Positions 1 through 11,356 of a DNA stretch of 64,000 nt are shown in pieces (within the stretch, counting starts at the first letter, position 1; each line of letters starts with the position of its first letter). Both the position numbers and the translations under genes were made by a program. Below the pieces are notes generated by a model, which was not told the origin of the DNA, searched no databases, and was given only the letters and a program-made list of their open reading frames with translations. This DNA is from Ianthella basta (taxonomy: Eukaryota; Porifera; Demospongiae; Verongiida; Ianthellidae), in assembly GCA_964019415.1 (NCBI GenBank), contig OZ025880.1, positions 3,712,813 to 3,776,812 of the forward strand, written 5' to 3'.

Positions 1-1065
1 CACCATTTTACATTCCTGGCAAAAATGGCGGCCCACAGAAAGCATCACTTAGTTGGCAAATGCTGCAAACACCAGTGATACTGAATTGATTTGAAGGAGC
101 TGGAGCCAGTTTTACACCAGTAGCAACCCCTAAGTGGCGCTTACAAGCGGCGCAGGTGCCTTGATGTTGAGATATGCCGAAATTTGTGTCGACGACGACA
201 ACAACAACAAGAACCGATCACTTTACCCCTTTTGCAATCGCGCGGGGTAATAAACACATTTACACACCAGCTTACCCAAAGCAACTGTCACCATGAATCT
301 CAGATACAACAGCACTTGAGCCTCTTCCTGGCCTAACGTCAGTTCAGCTGAACTCGGCATGGAACTCCCAACCAACCTGAGTAAGAAGATGACTGTACTG
401 CATCAGCATGGCTAGAGGAAGTTAAGTCACAGGAGGAAGTTCTCTCAGAAGTAACTAATCAAAGATAGGATTTCACTAAATGTTTCAGCAGTGGATGGCT
501 GCCTCCTTCAGATATGAGGGTCTCAGAGATGCAAGATTCATAGTTTACACTCCACAAACTGCTAATCATTAACATTCTGTGCAATTGCATTCTACTGTTT
601 TCATTACTACGTATGTACCTGTCACCTCAGTGAGCTACAAGATGGCAGCAGCTAGCTGCTGGAACATTTGGTGAAGTTAAATCTTTGGCTAGGGATTTAC
701 AAGAGAACTACTGGTGAATCCAGCATAGTAAGGAAATGGACAGTTAGTAACTAATACGTGTTACCATAGAAAAATGAGGCAGCACAATACAGAAATGCTG
801 GATGCATGTATAGCCACATGGAGTGCTTGGCAAGACAAAACCCCATATTACTCTTATAGACACAAGTCATACAACACAGTCACTCACATGTTTACGAGTA
901 CTAAGGCATGCAGAGATCATTCAAGGATGTAGCTACAATTATAATACCATTTCACTTACTGGCTTACAAGCAAAACTTAATGTCATAACATTACATCAAA
1001 ATGGCTGCCATGCACTACTGTAGGTACACTTGTAGGAAGCTGAAATCATTGGGCAATGACATGAA
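1..1065. other. Left edge, no supported gene
   Basis: No long reading frame or convincing exon is visible. Near base 26 there is an ATG inside an AAAATGGCGGC context that could begin a short first exon (Met-Ala-Ala-His, about 17 codons to a stop), but no partner exon was found. The rest is AT-leaning DNA that probably includes the 3' flank of TEX10. Confidence 0.4.
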
Positions 1066-4000
1066 CTATGCTAACGTCTTGTGTGGTTTCAAATCAACTG
1101 AAAGGCCCCCAAAACAGCAATATGTTATCCCTTTAATGAACTCTACAGTGCTTGGCAACGCCCTTTGAAATTCATTGTTGTCATTTCTAAAAGGGTCTTC
1201 AGCCCTGAAACTCTTGGAACCCCCCTGCACTACACCCTTGGACAAGCACATCACAACTGGTCATGGTGAGTGCTATGCTGCATATCAATGGGCCACACAT
1301 ACAACACATGCTACTAGTGGCTCTATATGCATGCCCTTTGCAGCAGGTGAGGAAACACTTCATGATCCTCTAGGACTCACCTCTGGTCTACCAGGTCCAG
1401 GAGGTACCTGGCTGCCGGCCCATCCAGGGAGCCTGTCCAGAGAAGTGTTGCAATCTGCCTCAGCTCAGCAGCACCAAGGATGGGAATGTACAGCAAGAGC
1501 TCCACAAAGCGGGACTGAGCATTAGAAGGTAGGGTCTTCCCCTTCAGCCCATCTGCAAGATGGCATGGACTGCACTGGGTGATGCTGCACTACTGCACTG
1601 GCACAATTGTAGTTCTGTACTGCATTAGTATGTTTAATGAATGGTGAAATGTACCCACACAAAGCTAAAAGCGTTTGTACATACACATAAAGGGGTACAG
1701 TGGCTGACACATGTCTCCACTCACCAATCATGCCCAGTGCACTGTCCTGCAGTGCCTCTCCAAAGTCCATGATCCCCACTGGTGCTGCAGCCACCATGAT
1801 GTCCAGCAGCAATGGGCAGTCCTCCAAGAGGCCACTGCTCAGCAGCTGCACCAGCTGCCTGGGGAGGGACATCAACCAAGGCACCAGCAGATGGCGGAAG
1901 GTGACGTTGCTGAAGAAATACAAGCAGGAAAAGTTTGATGGAAAGGGGCAGGCATAAGCGGGGGCATAGATGATACTTTAAATGGAGATTTCATTTCCAG
2001 TTTGCTATTTACATGATGCAATGACAGGATAACATGGCCGCACAGCACCACATTGAGTCAAACATTACAGTCCACAGGGTGTTGGCCTTACTCGGTGTCG
2101 ATCTGTCCTTCATTTCTTATCTTCTCCATCAGTTTGGCAAAGGCTTTGTTGAGTGTCATTCTAGCTGAGGACTGTGGGTGGGTGTTCAAGTAGAACTGCA
2201 GTGCACAAGAGAGCACCGGGAGAGACACATCCATTCCAATCTTCAGAGGTCCCGATACTAGCTCTAGAAGGTTGAGCAAGGTGTTGAGGGATGTGGTGAT
2301 GACAGGAGAATACGTTGAAGAGCTATGTGTGCGAGGCATCTTGCTTAGGACATCACTAATGAAAGCAAACAGTGGACGGAAGATTTGTGCTTGCATTCTG
2401 CTTCCTTCTGCTGTTGCCACGAGTGTGAGGATGGACTCACAAATGTAACTATCCAGTGAAAGTAGAGCAGATAGCATTTCTGGCTTTGAGCAGTATTGCC
2501 AGGGAAGAAGGCTGGGAATAGACTTGGAATGCGGGAAGAACAGTAGGAGATGCTTCACAAGCTGATTGCCGTGATCCCGCCAGAGCTGTTTTACAATACA
2601 GCTGCTTATCAGTTGGCTATTGGATGAGACCGATAGGCTCCCTTGACACAGCAGTGCCACTCTCAACAGCACAACCAGGATGTGTGCTACTCGCTCCATG
2701 GTCTCCACTGCATGTGGTGATATGCTTTCTGCTGACTGCAGAGTGTCAGGGACAGAGTCGATCCAGCTCTCGAGCAGAAGAGGCACCATCTTGGGGCAAA
2801 TGAGGGAAAGCTCCTTAGAAACCGATTCCTGGCTTGAAGTGGAACCATCACACCCCAATTTGCTCATTCTCTCACTTCTGGACATTGAACTGCATGATAA
2901 TTGTTCCTCCCAAACGTTGTTTTCAGTTGGCAGCAGACCAAACTGATTCAGCACCATCAGGTGAGGCTGTCCACTGCTTATGGTGAAGAATTGGCAAAGG
3001 GTATCCATGGGCAACTGTGTGATCTGAGGATAGACAGCAGTCTGAATCCGTCCTTCCCTCACACATAGCGTTGGCAGTGGGGTGACGGCAGCATGATCCT
3101 CCTTGTTGCTGCAGTTTGATTTACTCTGGACAACAGCTTCCAGAAACCTTAGCAGCTGGTTAAGAATCTGCAGCTTTTCTGGGTTGTGAGGCTTATCCAA
3201 AGGCACCTTCTTACGGTCAGCATGAGTACGTCCCTTTTGCAAACATGATTGGCTGGCCAATATAGAAACATGCAGCTTAAGGAATTTGAAGATATTCTCC
3301 TGAAATAGAGACGGGTGCAGAGAGAAATAGAGATCAACCACTTTCAGTGTGTCTACACGGATGGCTGATGTGATGTGTGTCAGTCCACACTCCACACAGG
3401 CCAATGCCTGCTGCTGGAAGGGCTGCAGCTTGGCTGAGTCCACCTGCGACAAGATGGCCTTCAGGAGCAGCTGTAAGCTGTGACGCACGCTGGGCTCCGC
3501 ATCTGTGTACAGGTGGGCAGTGTTGGTCATCAGCGACTGAAGGTGCTGGAGGGTAAGGTCCGCATGCTTAGTGAAGATCTCACGAAGGCCATCAAGGGCA
3601 TCACGGCGCTTGACTGTGTTGTGTTGTTTGAGCTGAAACAACAGAACCTGTCAGTGAGAGACAAATGAGAAAGAAGAGAAATGTTCATATGCTGTTTACA
3701 TACGTATGTGCATGATCAAAGTTAGTGGCTACAGGCACTGCCCTACAATTAGTTCAACACAAAAGGAAACAAGTCCCATTCTTCTTCACTCCTTTGTACC
3801 ATGTGGTATATACACATGCTACAAAGGATTGCAAAGTAAACACATGCAGAACTGCTCAAACAGCACTGCTCCAATGTGCAGTGTCAGTTGGCAACCAGAT
3901 GCTACTTCCTATAGCCTGTTTGAGATACATAATGAAGTCAGGGTACATGTGATAATGTCAGAAGATGTGCTATGCCCTGCACTGCCACATGTACATAGCC

Positions 4001-5181
4001 AACAGCAGCAATGGTCCTGGCTACACCCAATGGAAGCATGAAGTTACAGTAGGCTGGGTGGTGGCTGCAGGCAAAGTGGCCCCCTCTTAGCTAGTTAGAC
4101 ACTACAGCTGTAGCAGCAGCAGGAGTGTTTTCCACAAGCATAACTACAGCTGTCTCAAGTGGTGTCGTATACATACACGACAGAGAATGCTGCTGTTGTA
4201 CTGTGCGAGTGACTACCAGTTTGAATAGCATACTCAGATAAAGAGCACAATTTGTTACTGACTATTGTGTGTGCAGTGGACCAGCTCTATTTGAAGATTG
4301 GCCATCAGGATCTGCCTGGATTGGCAGTCCATTGCATTCCACATAGTAATGAGTTAGGAGCTGGAGGTATTGCTTCATCAAAAGGAAGTGGTGTTTCAAG
4401 AAGAACTGGGCACCACTTGTATCCCACCTTTAAATTTGCCACTCATGTAGAACAACCAGCTCAAGATTGTTCCTGCACAGTCAGTACCATTTGCTATCAG
4501 AGATAGAGTCCATTGACATCTTGTAAAGTGGAGTACAGTCATTTGGCTATTGGCAGGTGGTTAGCTGAAAAGCACCTCCTCCTTAGCAACTCAACATGCT
4601 CTCTCCATGTTAATCCATCATCGACACTCACACCAAGGACCTATGAACCAACTTCTGGCTCACTATGATCCTACCCTGACCACACTCACTAGCCCACTCA
4701 ATGTTTTACACTCTTCTAGTTCTGTTATACGTAGATTGCTAGCTGTTTGCCCTTACAGCTGGCCAGGTGGAGTCAGGGCATGACGGTCTAACTAGTGATT
4801 ACATGAGTCTACGCCCATCCGCCTAGTCACTAAACAACACAAACTGCACCAGCTACTATAAAAGGTCCTTCCCTAGGTCAGACATAGCCAAATACCTACA
4901 TATTCACTGATGAGGAATGACGCAAAACTAGTAGCGTGTTATGAACTGATCCCTACCCACACCGTACCCCTACGGAAACGACGAGCGCTCACCGGGATGG
5001 TTTGCTTTCTCTTCGTTACCACCTCATCCTCATCGGGCAGCGAGAGCTGTGTGGAGATCACAACCTTGCCAGTTGTGAAGGACGCCTTCGTGGCATTCTC
5101 GGGAAGACGTTTATCTTTGCCAACCTTGCGTTTCTTCCTTTGAAAACTAGCAGTCTCTACAGATTTGCGCTTGCCCGCCAT
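1066..5181 (-). CDS. TEX10: TEX10/Ipi1-like ribosome biogenesis protein
   Basis: Five-exon gene on the minus strand; 4993-5181, 2092-3647, 1725-1909, 1381-1552 and 1066-1204 join in frame to 746 aa. Exon 1 gives a basic, lysine-rich N-terminus (KRKKRK-type runs, likely nuclear/nucleolar). Exon 2 opens VLLFQLKQHN and continues into helical repeats (LREIFTKHADLTLQHL, SVRHSLQLLLKAILS) like the Ipi1/TEX10 N-terminal ARM-type domain. In this family the protein works with PELP1/WDR18/LAS1L/SENP3 (yeast Rix1 complex) in 60S pre-ribosome maturation. A stop at 2088 appears only if the donor at 2086-2091 (GTAAGG) is ignored; splicing there continues in the right phase into exon 3. Vertebrate TEX10 is longer (about 930 aa), so the C-terminal part is shorter or diverged. 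Start at 5181 sits in an AAAATGGCGGGC context. Family call strong, last two exons less sure. Confidence 0.85.
3648..4992 (-). other. TEX10 intron 1
   Basis: A 1345-bp phase-0 intron, far longer than the other introns of the gene. It holds no clear gene. Near its 5' end (4907-4930) is a CTGATGA...AAAAC string resembling a degraded hammerhead/Penelope tail. The open frame at 4252-4506 resembles nothing I recognise and has no splice support. Confidence 0.55.
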
Positions 5182-5451
5182 TTTATGAAAGTCACGCCCA
5201 CTACACATGTGCCTACAGCCAGCTTGTCCACTCAATACTAATCCCCTAGGATACGTCCTAACACTAATACTGTTGAGTGTTCTATACTGCAAGTTGATTT
5301 CCCCTTTAGCCAGGCATCCATAGATCCTCCAGCAACCTACGAGCTACTAGGATGCCACTGCAGGGAATGGAAGAGCAGGACCAACAACAAATCATGCTGT
5401 TTACCATCTATAATACTACTACTATTTACACAGTTCCCCTAATTACGTACC

Positions 5452-7870
5452 TTATACTTTCTTATTACTACGTCCATCCCACTCAGGCCTCACGTTTGAG
5501 TGGGGCGTGGGATAGAAGTGCGTACGCATGGTGTCCAATCCACTGTCACGGTAGTTGGGAGGTGGGGCAAACTTGGGCTGCAAGGCACTTGCACTTGTTT
5601 CAGCAGCTGCAGCGGACACCTATGAAATGTAACATGGAAACATAAGCATAGCTACAAATTGAATACTACCAATATGAATTTGTTGAAATAAAGGATGAAC
5701 ATAATTATGTGTACACTTATGGGGGAACCATTGCAGACCCACTGTGATAGATGTACCTGAGTATTTGGGTCCAAACGCTTGACCCTCATGCCTTTGCCCA
5801 GCTTCTCTCCAAGGGTAGCAACAGGAGAACTGTCCTTAGCCACGGTGAAAGGGGGATCCTTGGTAGGTGGGGGATGGGATTCCTCAGTGGAGGTTGGTTC
5901 TTTTGGAGCCCTGGGAGGGTCTTTGTTGGTTGGTATTGAGTCAGGTTTCAGGAGGCCTTCCTCAGCAGCATGAGTTGAATCCTCAGGGGAACCCACAGGC
6001 AAATCACCAGAAGTGGCATTGCTGCCTTCCTTCTCATTGACCACTTCTTCCGGCTTAAGCTTCCAGCTGTCTTGTTTGGTGGCACTGACTACAGCTGGAT
6101 TGATGTCAGCCAGAGCCTGTGAGGGCTCATGCTCCCCATTGGTGCTTGCCTCCTGAGACACAGCAGCTAAGGGCATGGGGTCCTCACCAAGCTGGAGCCC
6201 ATGTTGGAAAAGGGGTGTGGGCTTCATGGATGGTCCTGCAAGCACTAGTTCACATGAACCAGCAGTCTGCATCTGCATTACACATGAAGATAAAACAACA
6301 TAAAATTCCCCTCACCCTGCTAGTGCTCATATGCTGGTACAGAGAGAAGATGGCTACTGCGGTAATGGTTCCTGTGCAGCTGCAGTTTACACATGGTAAC
6401 CTCCACTGCACAGCAATCTACATACTGGTTCTAAATCAGCTGGGTTCAACATGCAGTAGATGGTGTAAATGACAATGAAGTTAGCTGCATATGCAATATT
6501 CATACCTCCTGTGCAGCCTGCACCAACTCCATATGACACTCAACGTCGGGCTGTAGATGTAGTGCAAATGGTACAAATCATGAAGTCAGCACAATCATTA
6601 CAGCGGATTGGGGTATCAAAACAAGGCCTGCAGTACCTCCATGTAATTGAACTGTTGTTGTCCAAATGGGGTTGGCACATTGCCATCTGTGGCCTGACAC
6701 TGTCTATCCCATTCCCGTTTTCCTTCACCAGGTCTATCAACTGAGGTAAGGCAGGCCTCCTGGGAGTCCTCCTCACCTCCTGTGATGATAGCATGACAAA
6801 GCATTTACAGTGAGGGAAGAGCACAGTCACTGCAAATCACCTTTGCCAGTGGCCTTCAACTCCTTCTCGAAGTCAGGCTTGTCCCCAACTGTCTGCGCCT
6901 AAGCCAAAATGGAGACCAAATATGAACAAGGACATAAACTGTAGCATTTTGAGTGAAAACTGTTCACTCACTTGTTGCAGATGGTCAACAGAGCTCAGCA
7001 CATCACTGGACTCTACGTCACTCCCTCCTGCAGAGATAACATGACAGATATTAATGGGCCTCAATGGTGACAAATAAAGTGAGGGGCCAATAAAGTATGT
7101 ATTTCTTGACAGGATACAAGACATACAGGGTTTATGAAGTTTCTCCAATATTAGTGGTATCCACTTATGTAGAAACAGGTAGTAGTAATGCAAACCCAGC
7201 AATACATACACTGTGATCAGGAGTTGGTGCTATGTACTTAACACATTAGCGAGAGGTGCTACTGTATAATGAACTATATCCACCATTAATGCTCATGCAA
7301 CAAGTAACCTTTTCCAAACAGCCTGGAGCACAGAGCAATCAGAAAGGAGAAGTGCATGATCCCACTGGCCGCAGAAAACATGTTCCCTTCACAAAGGAGA
7401 GTATAATCAACATCACCAGAGCAACACATAGCAAGAAACAATTCCTAGTTATCACATGCCCATGTGACATCCAGGTGACTTCACTGACACAGCAAATTTA
7501 TTATTGAAGGTAACGCGGTGTCTACACAGCAACACTTGGTACAAGCAAAAGGTACATCACTTTTGTACATTACTTAGTTGTGTACCACTGGCCCTCCGAT
7601 TTGATATATGTAGGACATGATGAATGTGACATACGCATATTGATGGGGTCCTTGCATAGGCAGATCGCATATCTGTACAATAATGTACATGCATATACTG
7701 CACAAGGGGATACCATAATTATAATTATATTCAACACAGCTAACTCCATGTGCCACATATTACCAGAAAGAGACTTAAGGATACTCCCGAACAGTGCTTG
7801 ATCATCACTAGGGGATGGTTCCTCCACCTTCCCTATGTATGCAGGGACATTTGGATGAGTTCGTACATTG
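5452..7870 (-). CDS. Unrecognised multi-exon gene, disordered acidic protein, 5' end unresolved
   Basis: At least six minus-strand exons join with matching phases: 7764 to about 7870, 6972-7027, 6841-6898, 6637-6779, 5757-6272 and 5452-5619 (stop 5452-5454). They encode roughly 340 residues of low-complexity acidic, Pro/Ser/Thr/Glu-rich sequence (for example NKDPPRAPKEPTSTEESHPP). A more ordered-looking C-terminal end reads KFAPPPNYRDSGLDTMRTHF followed by YPTPHSNVRPEWD. No domain or signal peptide is visible and I do not recognise the family. Consistent phases over five introns argue for a real gene. The first coding exon was not found; the acceptor near 7870 is weak, and the true 5' end probably lies between 7.9 and 8.4 kb. 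The gene lies upstream of TEX10 on the same strand, its stop about 270 bp from the TEX10 start. Confidence 0.6.
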
Positions 7871-7899
7871 GTCACTCGTCAAGCACATTACTTGCATGA

Positions 7900-10370
7900 T
7901 GTGATGCATACACCTACCACATGCTTTTACCATGCTGACTTGGTACCAAAGTTGATAACAACTGCAATGCTAAGAAAAACATATCAACAATTGAACTCCC
8001 CTAGTGACACAGCCTGACTGTGCAGCGTGTCAAGTGAAGCCGATACAGGTACAGACAAAATTGTTGCTCATAACATATCATTCGCACATGCCCATGCACA
8101 CCTGGTGAATTAACAGAGGGATGAGAATACACATGTACGTACATGCAAACACCCTGCACTCACTACCTTAACACAGATACATTTGACAGATATGCTGACT
8201 ATGTACATCTACATAATATTATATATTAACTTTTACTGTATATATAAAGCAAAGGCGGAACATTTGTCCTGGTTGTTCTCGGGTGCATGGCGACGGATGG
8301 CTGCCGAACTTGCCCAGCAATGTGACACGCGAGGTATGGTGTTCGAAAGCTTCGGTGTTCTTTAATTGCCTACGCGACACTCTTCCAGCAAGCTTATACT
8401 TAAGCGGTATGCATTACCTGCTACATTGTATAGTAACTACACTGTGTGCTATGCTACACCTTTAATTTCCAATGGAGATTTTAGTTTCGACTACTAACGC
8501 AATAAAGTTAGTGAATAATGCATGCACTAGCTATTGATTTCAATACAATCATTATTATGACATGCATATATACCGTATGTGTGCTCATATAAAAATCTTG
8601 TAAAAAGTTAGAATACAGAACATCTCATAGTACAGAAAGAACATATGGCAATGTTGTATACACACCTACAGTAAAAAATAATTACTGATAAAACTAAGAA
8701 TTCATTGTTATTGTTATGGTCTGCAATGGCCTTGAATGACAAGCTACGTACAGTTTAGTTATAAATTGAAATGACATGTTCACATTCCACAGTTTCTTTA
8801 TCTATAGCAGCCCCTTGCAGTAACCATACTCCACTACAACAACATAAGCATGTACATTTCTAGCTACATCTTTGCACTCATCAGAAACCGAGACTGTATG
8901 TCCAATTTAAGAGACATTATCAACGCTCTAGTCAAAACTACGCCCTCTAGACTATCTACATCCAGACTCACCCCACAGGTAGAGCTCCTGAGTCAGAGAT
9001 GTAACAGTATAAAACGTTCTGCCCTTACCCAACCACGTGATTATACCGTATGTGCTTTAATTTTCACTGGGTATTCCCCGGTATATATTTCGTCAGTGCT
9101 GGAGAAGAGGTCTAATCGATAAAAAAAAACGCCGCCTCTGGTGGCCGATGCGAGAGACGGGGGGGAGGGCACGGGAGCAATCGCCCCCTTTCAGTTCCCC
9201 CATCAAAATTATCTATTTAGTTGAATACTCTTCTAATAGTTGATTTGCCTGGGAATCATTCAGAACACTTCTATTTAGTAGTTTACTGTCTTACAGCTTA
9301 TTTTCGATTGACATAGATGTTGTTAAAACGGAATAACAGGATCCTAAACACAGCCACGCTAATCGATCAGTGACGTCATATAAAATGGCCAACCACGTCA
9401 CAAGCTAATTTGTATACTCATGGCATCTGAATTAATTTATGGATGGGGATGGGTCCGGTTGTACTGTTATTGTATGCAGCTGGCGAAGGCCTACATGGCC
9501 GAAACGTCTTGCAATCAGCTGTTGACTGAGTTTTGCCACGTCTTTGCTCACAATCTTTTCGCCTGTGTGTAGGACAGTTGCCTAGAGTGTAGTCTTCTGA
9601 GAGGTGGAGTGGTACATTTGCTCAGTATTTTGATACCGCCTCCCGTGCGTTTACCAAGACCTTCCAGCGGGTAAGCGTATCGTCCCGAAAGGACGTAACG
9701 GTAGGTGGTTAATCGGAGATATCAGATCTGTTGAGACGATTGCAAAGAGGTTGGGAATTGCACCCTCCTCAAACCAGCTGAAATTCTAGCATGCTTGCTC
9801 GGACGCAGTTATATGGTATTGGATGGCGTTGAATAGGCTCAGCGCCGAAAGTGACTCGATGCATCGATTCTTGGCAGCACACAATAGCTACATTTGGCAG
9901 CTGCCATCATGTGATATGCTGAAAGCTTTCGACTGCTTAAGATATTGTGCAGTTGTACCAGATCACCTTTTGATTTGCAAGGGCAACTTACTTGAAGAAA
10001 ACCTCATTTAGGGCCAAACATCAGAAGAAAATACAACATTTTCATAATCTCAAAATATTAATTCTCCGGGGGTGGATGCCCGGGCCCCCTACAGGCTGCT
10101 CCCCTAATTACAAACTCGTAGATCTGACACCGGCCTTGATGCCAGAGCTGCCATATTTAAATCGCCACAATGTTGCTTATGCCACTTCTTAGCCCAAGCC
10201 TATGAACTGAAAAAATTCAAGAATGTTTGAAATGCTTCAATGTTTAAAGTGTACCAAGTACATCCATAGTAGCTATCCACTAGGACAACAAAAAGCCTAT
10301 ACTGTATATAGATAAATGAGATGAACATGCTACCAATGAAATGGGTGGCAATGAAGAGAAGTATTGAGTT
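7900..10370. other. Gene-poor spacer
   Basis: No supported coding sequence. It probably contains the promoter and first exon of the minus-strand gene ending at 5452. An A-run follows 9120. A GGCC hairpin followed by GAAAC lies at 9480-9506, and a perfect 5-bp-stem hairpin (CGTCC/GGACG) at 9681-9695. Short open frames here look like chance. Confidence 0.45.
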
Positions 10371-11040
10371 CTAAGTGCAGGTAATGAGGATGACTGATGG
10401 CAGGTTATTGAAAGTTGCGATACTTGAAGCCTTGGAAGTAGGGTGTAAAGTGCGATGGGTGAAAGAGCTGCAACAAAGTTTGGTGAGGTTTGGATGGAAG
10501 GGGTTAGATGCCAAGGCCGTGAGTGGGTTGACAATTAAAGAAGTAAAGCAGGTGTTGAATGACATAGCATGGAGGAAAGTGAGAGAGGGATGGAGGGAAG
10601 CAGCTAGGGAGCGGCCAAAGCTGGAAGTAATTGGGAGTTTAATGGATGCTGAATGCAAGGCATAGTGTGTGGAGATAGAGTGAAAGATGCAAAGGAGTAT
10701 GATGGTGAAACTACAAGGGGGAACAGCAGAATTAAGGGTAGAAACTGGCAGATGTTGTGGGTTAAGTAAGGGCAAGCGACCTTGTAAGAACTGTGACAAT
10801 GGTGAAGTGGAAGATTTCAAGCACTTTATGTGCTGGTGTGTATTTGTGGCAGAAGAGAGGAGAGAAATGGCAAGGCTGATGAATGAGATAGTGGTGGGAT
10901 GGGAGAGCATGAAGGACGGCGAGAGGGTAACATGGGTACTGGAGGAGGCATGCAGAGATGGAGGAGTGCGAAGGTGCTGCAGAGGAAGTGGCAGAATAGG
11001 ACAAGCTGCCCTTAAAGAACTATGCCCATTGTGATTCTTT
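10370..11040 (+). mobile_element. 3' fragment of a non-LTR retrotransposon (LINE)
   Basis: Two plus-strand frames, 10375-10662 and 10687-11034, read as pieces of one C-terminal LINE polyprotein region. The second contains the pattern MVKLQGGTAELRVETGR, then a Cys-X2-Cys-type stretch (PCKNCDNGEVEDFKHFMCWC), typical of the zinc-knuckle-like tail after reverse transcriptase in several LINE clades. No RT catalytic motif is present, so this is a 5'-truncated relic with at least one stop between the pieces. Clade not assignable by eye. Confidence 0.7.
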
Positions 11041-11356
11041 TGACGATTTGTTACATTCAATTACATTATAGTGCTGCATGGGGCTGACACCCTAGTGTTT
11101 GTATTATACAACACGGTACACTTAAATAATAATAGTATAATATAGTACTACTACATTGAATGAATTCACGCTGCTATACTGAATCACCTATAAATAGATA
11201 ATTGCAAGCTGCATTGCTGTGACTCTATTGTGCATAAATACATTCTCAGCTTCATTTTCTGTGTGATGATGTTAGAAGTATGCACACAATAGTACAACTG
11301 GTCGCAATTAAACCTCTGCAGCAGCTGGCTCGAGGACTGCAAAGGTTCGCTACAAG

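Noticed and set aside
2088-2091. Stop codon ending TEX10 at 2088
   Set aside because: It lies within a GTAAGG donor. Splicing there gives correct phase into three further exons.
8850-9122. 90-codon plus-strand frame
   Set aside because: No domain, codon pattern or splice context; composition matches the surrounding AT-rich spacer.
10371-11060. 229-codon minus-strand frame
   Set aside because: It is the antisense shadow of the plus-strand LINE fragment.
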